A stretch of DNA of 45,788 nt from Saprospiraceae bacterium (GCA_028280415.1 JANQLV010000056.1:1-45788), one strand, 5' to 3'; shown: positions 24,861 through 34,302, counted from the first letter of the stretch. The notes: generated from the letters alone by a model not told the origin. Numbers and translations are program-made.

Positions 24861-27686
24861 CTAGAAACCACGGAAGCCATCCTGATTGCCTCGCCCATAG
24901 GGGACTTTGATAAAATCAAGAGAACCAGGTTTAACTCTCAGGAAAAAGGTAAAAGTCCCTCGTTCGGGAAACCAGTCCATCCCCATCTGCCAGCAGTGTA
25001 AATCCCTATAAAAACCAAGCGTAGGATAAACGAGTGCCTTGGCTTTAAAATCATAGGAAATATTTCCAAAACGAACCGACCATTTTGGAGTCAGTTGAAT
25101 ACTTCCATTGGTTTGAATGCTATTGGTCCGAATAAAGAATGTATCGGGATTACTTTCCATAATGAGATTATGGCTTATTCGCCAATTGGAAAATAGCTCC
25201 AGTAATCCCTCTCCGCTGGCTACCGCCTGGCTCACCGATGCCGGTTGTTGCTGAGGCAGGGTTGGCGGTGTATCTCTATTCGCAGCAGGTGAACGCGAGT
25301 CTTCATTCTTATCCTTTTTGCCGGTAATAAGCTCCATTAGACTTTTAACCGTCATACCGGTATTAAAACGCAAATTGGTATTGATATAGCGAAGATATCC
25401 CCCACCGGTTTGTTTTTGAAATACATTGATCCGACGTCCGTTCTCATCAATTGCGTAAGGGTCAAATGCAGAACTAAAATTAAAAGTAGTAATCCCTCCG
25501 AAAAGTCGGGTGGTACCATTAATATTTACCGTACTCCATTGCAGGCTATCCGCCGCAAAATTATAATTCCCCCTGACAAAAATATTGTCAAAAAACTTAA
25601 AATCCTTAATTGAAGAGTCTCGTTTGGACCAGAACTTCCCTTCAAAAATTTGATTTATTGTATAGCTGAGCCCCATTATCCTGCCGGCATCACTCGGCAT
25701 GTCGTATACGCCACTTTCAAAAAGCGAATATCGTATGGGATCATTTTCCGATGGTCGCAAATCAGAATCTACAAAATCGAAATATCCGAAGCGGTCTGAG
25801 GTATAATCAGGCGTGTAATTAAAAGCAAGGGAAGGTTTTATAATGTGGCGAATACCCCGAATTTTACCTTTATTAAATTGTCGAACACCAAAAATCTGAG
25901 TCCCCAATGATAAAGATGTATTAAAACGTCGTAAAGGATTCCAGCCAAATTCACGCATGGTAACAATCTCTCCGTATTGAGTTGTATCGAGTTCTAGTAG
26001 CTCTGGTTCTTCACCGGGCACCGTTTGTCCAAAAATACTATCGACCTCATATACTTCATCCAGTACTTTTCGGGTACGATCTATGTACCAGTTTTCGGAA
26101 TAATCGATCGTAGGTGTCAGGTTAAAATATTTAAATACCCTAAAAGAAGCATTCGAATTCAAAGCATGGCGAACCCCAAAACGCGTACTCTCCAGTGTTT
26201 CCTGACTGAACAAAGTGGTATCCGTCGCTGTGAATTGGTTTTGCATATCCCCTTTATACTGAAAAGTAATTTTTTCAAACCATTTCTCTTCTTCACTACT
26301 TGGTGCATTTTTTCTTCTAAAAGGATAAATCCGATTTATATTAAAACTCATCCTCGGTAAAGTCACCGCTACCTGACGGGTCTGGTTATTCTGGGAGTGA
26401 TTCATCGACATTGTCAGTGTATAAGGCTTATCGGGAAAAGTTTTACTAAAAGTGATCGTAGAGGCAAGTGTATTGTTCAAGACTCTTTCAGCATCATTAT
26501 TATTTAACTGTTGAGAATTATTCGTTTGAATATTCACACTACTGCTAAAACGATTAGTCGGATGCGCCTTTGGATCCTGATTATGTGTCCATTGAATGAT
26601 AAATGATTTTTGACTAAGCGTTTGCGCTAACTGTTCTTGCCTTCTGTCCCAATAATCAAAAGTAAAATTTCCATTGTATTTATATCTTTTTCTATACTTG
26701 GTATTGGCTCTAATTCCCCAGGTTCCCCTGGTATAAATTCTTCCGGTTACCGTTAAGTCCATATAATCATTAATCGGAAAATACCAGCCTACATCCTGCA
26801 AACCAAAACCCCATCGCTCTGAAAACTCATAATTTCTTGGAAAAATCAACCCTGTTCTTGGCCCCTGCTTAAGTGGAAAAAAAGCAAAGGGCAACCAGAG
26901 CGGAGAAGGGACTCCCCCAATTTCCAGATTAGAAGGGCCAACCACTACTACATCATTGGGAATTACTTTTTGTTTCCTACTACGAATACCAAAATGTGGC
27001 TCCGGATGGCTACAAGTCGTAAAAATAGCATCCTCACTATAAACGATATCAGTCTTTCGGTTTTCCTTGGCATCTTCGCCTAACCATTGTGCTTTATTTC
27101 CCAGGACGTATAAATCCCTTTCCGTAGTCGTCGCTTCATAAATGATCCCTTTACTTGTTTTAAAATTATAGCGTACCTTCTTTGCTTCGAATTTTTGATC
27201 TTTTTCTTCAAATACCGGATAACCGCTTAACGTTCCGCTACTATCGGCGTATCCAGCAGCCGTAACCAGGCTATTCTCCATATCAAACTCTATGTAATTT
27301 GCAGTCATTTTCATGGTGTTATAGGTCACTACGGCATTTCCATAGAGATAAACCACTTTATTAGCTACATCGAAGCGCATAGAATCCTCTGCATTATAAT
27401 CAATGACCTCATCCAGACCGTCGCTGGCGATATTCACACTATCGAGATCAACTGTCCGTACATTAGTGGCTGGAGCTGGCCCGGGAAAGCTTCTGCCGGG
27501 GATCGAATCCTGCAATAAACGCAGGTCAGGACGGGAGTCCTTCAGTGAGTCTGTTTCGGGTGGTACAATCTGTGCATAAAAAGAACTCGCACATACCAAA
27601 CATAAGAAAAATACTATATACTGTTTTGCTTTCAAATGAATTTGCACTATTTTGTGGTTTGGGCCAAAAAATCGGCTTAAAACCAC
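24861..27686 (-). CDS. lptD: LPS-assembly protein LptD (OstA-like) outer-membrane protein
   Basis: 941 aa. A hydrophobic signal segment ends at about residue 39 (ASSFYAQ). An OstA/LptA-like beta-jellyroll follows (about 95-230: VVYLYGNAVVTYNTMKMTANY, LVTAAGYADSSG, FEAKKVRYNFKTSKGIIYEA). The rest is a beta-barrel of the Bacteroidota LptD type (SPLWLPFAFFPLKQGPRTGLIFP, then many alternating strands). It inserts LPS into the outer leaflet. A Pro/Gln/Ser-rich insert lies at about 790-830, probably an extracellular loop. The long n-region before the signal suggests that a GTG at 27647 may be the true start. Divergent from the amidase gene. Confidence 0.88.
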   Translation of the reverse strand: MVLSRFFGPNHKIVQIHLKAKQYIVFFLCLVCASSFYAQIVPPETDSLKDSRPDLRLLQDSIPGRSFPGPAPATNVRTVDLDSVNIASDGLDEVIDYNAEDSMRFDVANKVVYLYGNAVVTYNTMKMTANYIEFDMENSLVTAAGYADSSGTLSGYPVFEEKDQKFEAKKVRYNFKTSKGIIYEATTTERDLYVLGNKAQWLGEDAKENRKTDIVYSEDAIFTTCSHPEPHFGIRSRKQKVIPNDVVVVGPSNLEIGGVPSPLWLPFAFFPLKQGPRTGLIFPRNYEFSERWGFGLQDVGWYFPINDYMDLTVTGRIYTRGTWGIRANTKYRKRYKYNGNFTFDYWDRRQEQLAQTLSQKSFIIQWTHNQDPKAHPTNRFSSSVNIQTNNSQQLNNNDAERVLNNTLASTITFSKTFPDKPYTLTMSMNHSQNNQTRQVAVTLPRMSFNINRIYPFRRKNAPSSEEEKWFEKITFQYKGDMQNQFTATDTTLFSQETLESTRFGVRHALNSNASFRVFKYFNLTPTIDYSENWYIDRTRKVLDEVYEVDSIFGQTVPGEEPELLELDTTQYGEIVTMREFGWNPLRRFNTSLSLGTQIFGVRQFNKGKIRGIRHIIKPSLAFNYTPDYTSDRFGYFDFVDSDLRPSENDPIRYSLFESGVYDMPSDAGRIMGLSYTINQIFEGKFWSKRDSSIKDFKFFDNIFVRGNYNFAADSLQWSTVNINGTTRLFGGITTFNFSSAFDPYAIDENGRRINVFQKQTGGGYLRYINTNLRFNTGMTVKSLMELITGKKDKNEDSRSPAANRDTPPTLPQQQPASVSQAVASGEGLLELFSNWRISHNLIMESNPDTFFIRTNSIQTNGSIQLTPKWSVRFGNISYDFKAKALVYPTLGFYRDLHCWQMGMDWFPERGTFTFFLRVKPGSLDFIKVPYGRGNQDGFRGF

Positions 27687-27749
27687 TGATTTTCAACGCC
27701 TTATATTTATACTTGATTTAAAGGTTTTAGTTTTCGTTCCGATTTTGTA

Positions 27750-27757
27750 CAAATCTA
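27750..27757 (-). promoter_or_regulatory. Candidate -7 box for lptD
   Basis: On the minus strand this reads TAGATTTG, an exact TAnnTTTG match in the 115-nt divergent region between lptD and the amidase. No -33 box is at the usual spacing. Confidence 0.42.
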
Positions 27758-27801
27758 AAATCTTTCTAATTAAAATATACTATTAAACAGCAGAGAAAAC
27801 G

Positions 27802-29283
27802 ATGAAGTCTTTATACCTCTCATTAACGTTTTTGATTGCGTTTTTGCCTGCTTTGGCACCAACATTTAACATTTCAAATGTTGACGGTAAAAATGAAACA
27901 CTATCTAAACCTTGTCTTTCCAAGACTTGCAGCGTTGAACATCACGATCACGCTACTTGTATTTTTACACAAAACAGTTTTAAACCAGCGGCCAGCGAAC
28001 GAATTGCTTTCGGTGCGGAACTGGGTAAACTGATTCGGGAGACTCGAATCCCTGAAACAGAAAATTATCGTGTAAAAACGGTAGTAATTGATCCCGGGCA
28101 CGGGGGAAAGGACCCCGGTTGTAGTGGAAAGGGTACAAAAGAAAAGGAAATTGCTTTAGCTATTGCATTGCAATTGGGAGCTACGCTGGAACATTATTTT
28201 CCGGATGTCAATTTTATCTATACCCGAAAAACGGATGTCTTTATTCCGCTAGATCGCCGGGCTAAAATCGCCAACGAGCATACCGCTGATCTTTTTATTT
28301 CCATTCATTGTAATAATTTTCCAAAAAGCGGCAGAGTAAAAGGTTCTGAGACTTATGTCCTGGGACTACATCGCGCCGATGATAATCTGGAGGTTGCCAA
28401 ACGGGAAAACGCCGCTATTTATTACGAAGACAATTATCAGGAAACCTATGGCGGTTACGATCCAAATTCTCCGGAAGGTCATATAATTCTTTCAATGTAC
28501 CAGAATGCTTATCTGGAACAAAGCATTTCTTTTGCCAACAAGATTGAAAGGAATATCAAAAGAAATACTCAGCATAAAAGCAGAGGCGTCAGACAGGCCG
28601 GATTCCTTGTATTAAGGGAAACGACAATGCCCAGTGTTTTGGTAGAGGCAGGTTATCTGAGCAATGCCTCGGACAATCGTTATTTGGATTCGGCGGAGGG
28701 TAAAGCGCAGGTAGTGAGTGCTATTGCCCAGGCTTTTTCTGAATACAAAAAAGAAGTCGAAGGAAAAGGCATAACAATCTCCCCCCAGGCTTATGCGCAA
28801 CCCGTTAAAAGAATTCAAAAGCGCAATAACAACGTAGTGAAATCAAATCAAAAATCAAAAATAAAAGAATCCAGAACCTCTAAAATCAAAGCACCGGAAT
28901 ACACCGCTAAATCCGGCTCTAATGGTTTGACCAGACAATCGCTGATTATTCCTTCACAAAAGTCAGAGTATAATGCTACTGAGCAATACATGGATCAAAC
29001 ATCCGCCAAAACTGCAAATATCCAGTATAAAGTGCTTCTGGCCAATACGGAACAGCTCATTGATACAGAGCGTGGCCCCTGGGTGAACGTACCTTATCCG
29101 GTTCAGGTGATTAGAGATGGCCAGCATTTCAAATACGTGGCGACCGGTTTCGAAAATTTTGAAGCTGCAGTCAGCGCAAAATCAAAGTTGCGTAAAATCG
29201 GTTTTGATGAAGCATTCCTCGTAGCCTATCAAAATGGAAAACGTATCGATATAAAAACAGCAATGTCCATGACGGGCAGATAA
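27802..29283 (+). CDS. N-acetylmuramoyl-L-alanine amidase (Amidase_3)
   Basis: 493 aa exported zinc amidase that cuts the bond between MurNAc and L-Ala during cell separation. Signal peptide about 1-20. The amidase_3 domain (about 92-315) shows the zinc ligands H100 (IDPGHGGKDPG), E114 (GTKEKEIAL) and H169 (SIHCNN) and the catalytic E282 (VLVEAGYLSN). A basic linker of Lys/Ser/Asn (320-380) leads to a C-terminal domain (about 408-485) that resembles SPOR (YKVLLANTEQL, YVATGFENFEAAVSAKSKLRKIGFDEAFLVAY), which would direct it to septal denuded glycans. Between signal and catalytic domain is a Cys/His cluster (C38, C43, H47, H48, H50, C53) not usual for the family. Confidence 0.93.
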   Translation: MKSLYLSLTFLIAFLPALAPTFNISNVDGKNETLSKPCLSKTCSVEHHDHATCIFTQNSFKPAASERIAFGAELGKLIRETRIPETENYRVKTVVIDPGHGGKDPGCSGKGTKEKEIALAIALQLGATLEHYFPDVNFIYTRKTDVFIPLDRRAKIANEHTADLFISIHCNNFPKSGRVKGSETYVLGLHRADDNLEVAKRENAAIYYEDNYQETYGGYDPNSPEGHIILSMYQNAYLEQSISFANKIERNIKRNTQHKSRGVRQAGFLVLRETTMPSVLVEAGYLSNASDNRYLDSAEGKAQVVSAIAQAFSEYKKEVEGKGITISPQAYAQPVKRIQKRNNNVVKSNQKSKIKESRTSKIKAPEYTAKSGSNGLTRQSLIIPSQKSEYNATEQYMDQTSAKTANIQYKVLLANTEQLIDTERGPWVNVPYPVQVIRDGQHFKYVATGFENFEAAVSAKSKLRKIGFDEAFLVAYQNGKRIDIKTAMSMTGR

Positions 29284-29488
29284 AGATGTTTGCTCAATTG
29301 TAATCGGTTTTTATACCGTTTCACTCCGGATTTCAGGATACTTTGCCCCTTGATTTCCAGCTATTCGGATAATATTACAAACAATTTCGCAAGATTTACG
29401 TTCTTCGTAGGGTGAGTCGGAAACTACTTGCTGCCCCGGCAGTTATTCCAAAACCGCTGAAAATCGGTACAAAACTCAAAACCTTTTA

Positions 29489-29496
29489 TATCTTTG
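29489..29496 (+). promoter_or_regulatory. Candidate -7 box for the MlaD-family gene
   Basis: TATCTTTG matches TAnnTTTG exactly and lies 51 nt before the ATG at 29548. No TTTG at -33. It suggests that the MCE gene has its own promoter although the amidase precedes it by 264 nt. Confidence 0.45.
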
Positions 29497-29547
29497 CGCT
29501 CGAAAAATACGAGGACACGCTTTTTGAGTCACATTAAATAAAAATCT

Positions 29548-30618
29548 ATGTCGAACGAAACCAAGGTAGGCATCCTGGCTGTTGTAGCTATTGCTCTTCT
29601 GATTTGGGGGTATAAATTTCTGAAAGGTCAAAATATATTAACCTCTTCCAATATATTATATGTCGAGTACGAGCAGGTAGATATGTTATCTATTTCCAGT
29701 CCGGTATTGATTAATGGATTTCAAGTGGGCGTCATTGCTAACATGTATTTAAAACCGGAAGATATGAAGACGATTGTAACCGTGCTTGATATCGACAGAG
29801 GCGTAAACATCCCCAAAAATACTATAGCGGAGATAATTAGTACGGATATTACCGGTGGCAAGGGGATTAATCTAAATTTTAATGGCCCCTGTTCAGGCGA
29901 TGATTGTGCAAAAAGCGGAGATTATCTCAAAGGAGCTACCAAAGGGATTTTGCAATCAATGGTTCCTCAGGATGAACTGGCTCAGTATCTGGAGCAACTC
30001 GGCTCTACGGTAAGTGAAGTATTGGATACGATTAATCAGAAACTGACTGATCCGAATGCAGAAGGGGTCGGAAAAGCTTTTCAGGATTTCTCTGCTACGC
30101 TGGAAAACCTGAATGCGACAACTGGAAGATTAAACAATCTACTGGCGCGTTCCAGTGGAAATATTGAGAGTTCTTTGAAAAATGTTGATGCGCTTACCTC
30201 CAAGCTCAACGATAATATGGCATCGGTAGATTCAATCCTCGCAAACACCGCAGCAATTACTGCCCAGTTAAAGGAGATCGATCTTAAGAAAACAATTGAG
30301 GAAACCGGTGATAATGCCAATGAAGCAATTGCCAAACTCCAGGGAACGCTGGACACAGCAGATAAAGCAATGGCTGAATTAACGAGCTTGCTAAACGGCA
30401 TCAAAGCTGGAAAAGGAACTATGGGTAAACTGTTTACCGATGAAGAATTGTATAATAGCTTAAACGCCACGAGTAAACAATTACAAGAATTTCTAAAAGA
30501 CCTGGAAAATAGCCCTTATCGATATATTCCTTTGAAAAGCCGCAAAAAAATACAGCGTTATGATCGTAAGGATGGCAGAGAAAAAGAACAGCCAGCCACA
30601 CCGGAAGGAGGGAATTAA
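29548..30618 (+). CDS. MlaD-family (MCE domain) lipid-transport protein
   Basis: 356 aa. One N-terminal membrane anchor (about 5-25) is followed by a single MCE/MlaD domain (about 35-115: LYVEYEQVDMLSISSPVLINGFQVGVI, then ISTDITGGKGINLNF). The remaining 200 residues are a long helical region with heptad spacing (NATTGRLNNLLARSS, VDALTSKLNDNMASVD, TLDTADKAMAELTSLLN), ending in a short KKIQRYDRK basic tail. MlaD proteins form hexameric rings on an ABC transporter and move phospholipids between membranes; the ATPase and permease are not in this window. The order amidase then MCE protein is common in Bacteroidota. Convergent with murB, 9-nt gap. Confidence 0.9.
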   Translation: MSNETKVGILAVVAIALLIWGYKFLKGQNILTSSNILYVEYEQVDMLSISSPVLINGFQVGVIANMYLKPEDMKTIVTVLDIDRGVNIPKNTIAEIISTDITGGKGINLNFNGPCSGDDCAKSGDYLKGATKGILQSMVPQDELAQYLEQLGSTVSEVLDTINQKLTDPNAEGVGKAFQDFSATLENLNATTGRLNNLLARSSGNIESSLKNVDALTSKLNDNMASVDSILANTAAITAQLKEIDLKKTIEETGDNANEAIAKLQGTLDTADKAMAELTSLLNGIKAGKGTMGKLFTDEELYNSLNATSKQLQEFLKDLENSPYRYIPLKSRKKIQRYDRKDGREKEQPATPEGGN

Positions 30619-30627
30619 ATTTCCCGA

Positions 30628-31635
30628 TCAAATAATATTCACCTCCGGACGTAGTTTGATATTAAATTTTTCTTTCACGGAGTCGATAACATGATAGGCA
30701 TGCGCTTTGATTTCTTCTCCCGTAGCACCGCCATAGTTAACAATAACGAGCGCTTGCCGGGCATGGCTCCCGGTATGCCCAATTCGCTTACCCTTCCAGC
30801 CACATTGCTCGATGAGCCAGGCAGCAGGAATTTTTACCTTTCCATTCGGCAGATCGTAAAAAACGATATTGGGGAATTCCCTTTGCAATTTTCTAAAAGC
30901 AGTTTGGGATATTTCCGGATTTTTAAAAAAACTACCGGCATTTCCCAATTCAGCCGGATCGGGTAATTTAGAAGATCGGATTTCGATCACGGCTTTGCTA
31001 ATATCTTTAATGCCCGGAGCTTTTATTTTTTTATAATCTAAAACGGATTGTATCGCGCCGTAAGAAGTATTCACCCTGGGCTTTTTATCTAGCCTGAGGA
31101 CAACTTTGCTGATAAATATTTTTCCTTTTAAAGTCTTTTTGAAAATACTGTCCCGATAGGCGAACAGGCAATCTTTTTTATAAAAAATGCGCCGTCTGCC
31201 AGATGCCAGTTCGATACCTTCCAGTTTAATAAATATATCTTTCAATTCGACGCCATAAGCACCAATATTTTGAATAGGCGCGGCACCCACAGTACCTGGG
31301 ATTAAGGACAGGTTTTCTACCCCGCCAAGCTTTTTTCGAATAGCCCAAAGCACAAAAGAGTGCCATACCTCTCCACCTCCAATTTCTACATGCACACAAT
31401 GTTTGAAGTCCCGAATGATCTTAATTCCTTTAATTTCATTTTTCAAAACAAGTGCTTCAATATCCTTGGTTAAGAGCATATTACTGCCGCCGCCCAAAAT
31501 AAATAGCGGTCTCTTATTCTTCTTTAAAAAGGAAACTAAAACTTCAACATCCTTTACTCTGGTAAACCATTTAGCCCGTACATCCAATCCAAAAGTGTTA
31601 TAGGAAAGCAGAGATTGATTTTCTACGATCTTCAT
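30628..31635 (-). CDS. murB: UDP-N-acetylmuramate dehydrogenase
   Basis: 335 aa FAD enzyme that reduces UDP-GlcNAc-enolpyruvate to UDP-MurNAc in peptidoglycan synthesis. FAD-binding elements are ILGGGSNMLLT (about 46-56) and LSLIPGTVGAAPIQNIGAYGVE (about 108-129). The catalytic region has YRDSIFK and the serine of GNAGSFFKNPE. The length and the YNTFGLD start fit type I MurB. The start codon lies only 5 nt after an exact -7 promoter box, so the mRNA may be leaderless or nearly so. Confidence 0.95.
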   Translation of the reverse strand: MKIVENQSLLSYNTFGLDVRAKWFTRVKDVEVLVSFLKKNKRPLFILGGGSNMLLTKDIEALVLKNEIKGIKIIRDFKHCVHVEIGGGEVWHSFVLWAIRKKLGGVENLSLIPGTVGAAPIQNIGAYGVELKDIFIKLEGIELASGRRRIFYKKDCLFAYRDSIFKKTLKGKIFISKVVLRLDKKPRVNTSYGAIQSVLDYKKIKAPGIKDISKAVIEIRSSKLPDPAELGNAGSFFKNPEISQTAFRKLQREFPNIVFYDLPNGKVKIPAAWLIEQCGWKGKRIGHTGSHARQALVIVNYGGATGEEIKAHAYHVIDSVKEKFNIKLRPEVNII

Positions 31636-31640
31636 ATGTG

Positions 31641-31671
31641 CAAAGGTAAGAAAGGTAGCAGAGCTTACAAA
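31641..31671 (-). promoter_or_regulatory. Promoter of murB
   Basis: On the minus strand: TTTG (31671-31668), 19 nt, TACCTTTG (31648-31641). Both elements and the spacing match the Bacteroidota consensus exactly. The murB ATG starts 5 nt after the -7 box. Confidence 0.72.
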
Positions 31672-31694
31672 GGTTGGAACATTGCATCTGGATA

Positions 31695-32267
31695 CTAAAA
31701 ATTGAAGTATCTGATCCCCAGTAAACCGGAGCGAATCTCGATTGGAATATTATCTCCGGGGCGATAGTTTAGAAAAGCCGGTTTTTTAGTAACGATATCA
31801 TAAATCTCATCTTCGTAGAGCAATACGATTTTAAAACGGGTAGCTATTTTCTCTTCCCCTTTGACATAACCATAAGGCTGTCCTATACTCGCTTTTAATT
31901 CAAGGATTTGAGCCATTTTGGATTGTGGTGCTTTGAAATCGAGATAGCGATTGGTCAGCGCTACAAACAGAGGCATAAAAACAATTGCCACTCCGGTGCA
32001 GAAAATATAAAGCCGCATCTGTTCGACCACATCGTGTTCCTTTTTGGCATATTTATGTCCGATAGCAATGCCAATGAGCAATCCGATGCCCAGAGAAAGA
32101 AGCAGAAAATACCGGGTATCCAGCATTTTACCGAAATGATCAAAATGTAAAACGTAAATAACAATACAGGCCAGAACCGCCAATACTATTAAAAAGGCCT
32201 TCAGGTAGCCGGAAGGGCTGAGTTTAATTCGATTGCCGGCACCATCAGGAGTTGGAAATCCGAGCAT
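31695..32267 (-). CDS. Hypothetical membrane protein, three predicted helices
   Basis: 190 aa, family not recognised. It has three membrane segments (about 23-41, 52-70 and 88-106) followed by an 80-residue soluble C-terminus with beta-strand character (ATRFKIVLLYEDEIYDIVTKK, PIEIRSGLLGIRYF). The gene starts 15 nt after the ABC exporter stop, so it is translated from the same transcript. A helper or regulator of the exporter is possible from position alone. Confidence 0.72.
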   Translation of the reverse strand: MLGFPTPDGAGNRIKLSPSGYLKAFLIVLAVLACIVIYVLHFDHFGKMLDTRYFLLLSLGIGLLIGIAIGHKYAKKEHDVVEQMRLYIFCTGVAIVFMPLFVALTNRYLDFKAPQSKMAQILELKASIGQPYGYVKGEEKIATRFKIVLLYEDEIYDIVTKKPAFLNYRPGDNIPIEIRSGLLGIRYFNF

Positions 32268-32282
32268 AGCAGAGATTGGATT

Positions 32283-34106
32283 TTATATATTTTCAAATTG
32301 CAATTTAGCAAGGCTGCTGTACATCCCCTCTTCCATCAAAGATAATTCTTCATGTGTTCCCTGTTCAACTATTCGACCATCATCAATAACAAATATACGG
32401 TCTACATCACGAATCGTAGATAAACGATGGGCAATAATAATTGATGTCCGTCCCTCCATAAGCTTATCCAGGGCTTCCTGTACTACTTTTTCGCTTTCCG
32501 CATCCAGGGAGGAAGTTGCTTCATCCAGTAACAGAATAGCGGGATCTTTGAGAATTGCCCGGGCAATAGCAATGCGTTGCCGCTGTCCGCCGGAAAGCTT
32601 TACACCTCTTTCTCCCACTATAGTATCAAACTGCTCCGGAAACGTTTGGATAAACTCCCAGGAATTCGATTGCCTGGCAGCCTGCATCAATTCCTCTTCT
32701 GTAGCATCCGGTTTTCCGTAAAGGATATTTTCACGGATCGTACCTCCAAAGAGCAAAACTTCCTGAGGAACGATGGCCATATTCTTTCGATAAAGAGAAA
32801 TATTATAATCCTTAATGTCTCTTCCTTCGATTGAAATCTGCCCTCCGTTAAGTTCATAAAAGCGCAATAATAACTGGACGATCGTTGATTTGCCCGAACC
32901 ACTGGGGCCAACCAGAGCTACTTTCTGGCCCGCTTTGATTTGCAGGCTAAGCCCTTTCAATACCGGTATATCTTCTCTGGTAGGATAATTAAAATAGACA
33001 TCCCGATAATTGATATTCCCTTCGAATCGCTCAAATGCTTTTTCGCCGCTATCTTCAATGGTCACTTCCGGTTCCATATCCAAAATCTCCCGAACTCTTT
33101 CGGTGGCACCCAAAGCTCCCAGCAACTGGGTATAAAAATTGGCGAGTCCCGCAATAGCCGCTCCGATCACCGCGGTATAAGTCACAAAAGTAACCAACTC
33201 TCCGGCATCCATTTGTTTTGCCTCGATCATTTTGGCGCCTGTCCAGATAATAAAAATCAGTGCCCCAAAAAATATCGTTACAATGAAAACGGCAAAGATG
33301 GCTCTGCCTTTTGCAAAACGCATAGCTATATCAACCATGCTATTCATGGCCCGGCCATAGCGAATGGATTCAAAAAACTCATTGGTAAAGGACTTTACGG
33401 CACTAATGGAAGTGAGTGTTTCACTGAGAACAGTATTGGTGTCAGCCAGGGCTTCCTGCCGCTGCTTGGAAAGTTTGCGAATGTATTTTCCAAAAAAGAA
33501 ACCACCGATCACTACTACGGGAATGGTAGCCAGCATGATCAAAGCCAGCCGGGGCGTTGTAATGGCCAGAAAAATTACGCCCGAGATCAACAAAATGATT
33601 TGCCGCAAAAATTCTGCTATTGTAATAGAAAAGGCCCCTTCCAGCTTTTCCACATCACCCGTCACCCGGCTGATCAACTCCCCTACTCTGCTTTTTTCAA
33701 AAAATACGATCGGTAGTGAAATAAGTCTTTGATATAGCGCCTTGCGAATATCTGCGATTCCGTTTTCGGCAGCTTTAGCAAATAAAACAACTCTGAGATA
33801 AGAGACGATACCCTGGACGAGAAGAATTACAACCAACAGTTTAAGAATATCATTTAAGTCCAGACCATAAAACTCTTTTCCATTGGCAATGTCCAGCATT
33901 TTTCCAATCATAAAAGGAAAAACCATAAAGACCAGACTACTCAAAAAAAGCAATAAAAGCCCTGCGAATAAGTACCAACGGTAGGGTCGGATATATTCAA
34001 ATATTCGAATAGCATCTCTAATACTTTCTTTATTGAGCTTCCTTTTCGATGTGTCGGATTCGGTAAGTTCGGAAGTTTGATGCTTTTCCTGGTCTCTTTT
34101 TGACAT
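32283..34106 (-). CDS. MsbA-like ABC exporter, fused permease and ATPase
   Basis: 607 aa half-transporter that works as a homodimer in the inner membrane. Six-helix ABC_membrane domain about 45-330; ATPase domain about 365-600, with Walker A GPSGSGKS (400-407), Q-loop VPQE, signature LSGGQ (504-508), Walker B ILLLDEA (524-530) and H-loop H560. All catalytic residues are present. The closest type is the MsbA/lipid A or multidrug exporter group; the envelope-gene neighbourhood (lptD, murB, MlaD) favours a lipid substrate, but sequence alone cannot settle it. A hydrophilic N-terminal tail of about 35 residues precedes the first helix. Confidence 0.9.
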   Translation of the reverse strand: MSKRDQEKHQTSELTESDTSKRKLNKESIRDAIRIFEYIRPYRWYLFAGLLLLFLSSLVFMVFPFMIGKMLDIANGKEFYGLDLNDILKLLVVILLVQGIVSYLRVVLFAKAAENGIADIRKALYQRLISLPIVFFEKSRVGELISRVTGDVEKLEGAFSITIAEFLRQIILLISGVIFLAITTPRLALIMLATIPVVVIGGFFFGKYIRKLSKQRQEALADTNTVLSETLTSISAVKSFTNEFFESIRYGRAMNSMVDIAMRFAKGRAIFAVFIVTIFFGALIFIIWTGAKMIEAKQMDAGELVTFVTYTAVIGAAIAGLANFYTQLLGALGATERVREILDMEPEVTIEDSGEKAFERFEGNINYRDVYFNYPTREDIPVLKGLSLQIKAGQKVALVGPSGSGKSTIVQLLLRFYELNGGQISIEGRDIKDYNISLYRKNMAIVPQEVLLFGGTIRENILYGKPDATEEELMQAARQSNSWEFIQTFPEQFDTIVGERGVKLSGGQRQRIAIARAILKDPAILLLDEATSSLDAESEKVVQEALDKLMEGRTSIIIAHRLSTIRDVDRIFVIDDGRIVEQGTHEELSLMEEGMYSSLAKLQFENI

Positions 34107-34127
34107 GATCCTGTTACTATGAAATTA

Positions 34128-34135
34128 CAAAAGTA
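34128..34135 (-). promoter_or_regulatory. Candidate -7 box for the ABC exporter gene
   Basis: Reads TACTTTTG on the minus strand, an exact TAnnTTTG match 21 nt before the ATG. No -33 TTTG. Confidence 0.45.
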
Positions 34136-34270
34136 CAGCTAATTAACGGTTTATTTGCTTTCTGGGTTTTTGATTTTGTAAGATAGATGTAAAAATGTAC
34201 AGGAAGGTAAAGAGCCGCAGAAAGCAGGTTTTTGTGAAAAGGGATTACTTTCAAGTTTTTTAGCCTTTTT

Positions 34271-34302
34271 TTTGACTAAGCGGGGATTAAAGGATAATTT
34301 TG
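34271..34302 (+). promoter_or_regulatory. Promoter of the first tandem T9SS gene
   Basis: TTTG (34271-34274), 20 nt, TAATTTTG (34295-34302): a full match to the Bacteroidota consensus, leaving a leader of about 90 nt before the ATG at 34400. Confidence 0.65.

Noticed and set aside
32940-33716. Long open frame (258 codons) on the plus strand inside the ABC exporter gene
   Set aside because: It is antisense to a fully conserved exporter and its translation is rich in Lys, Asn, His and Ser with no recognisable domain.
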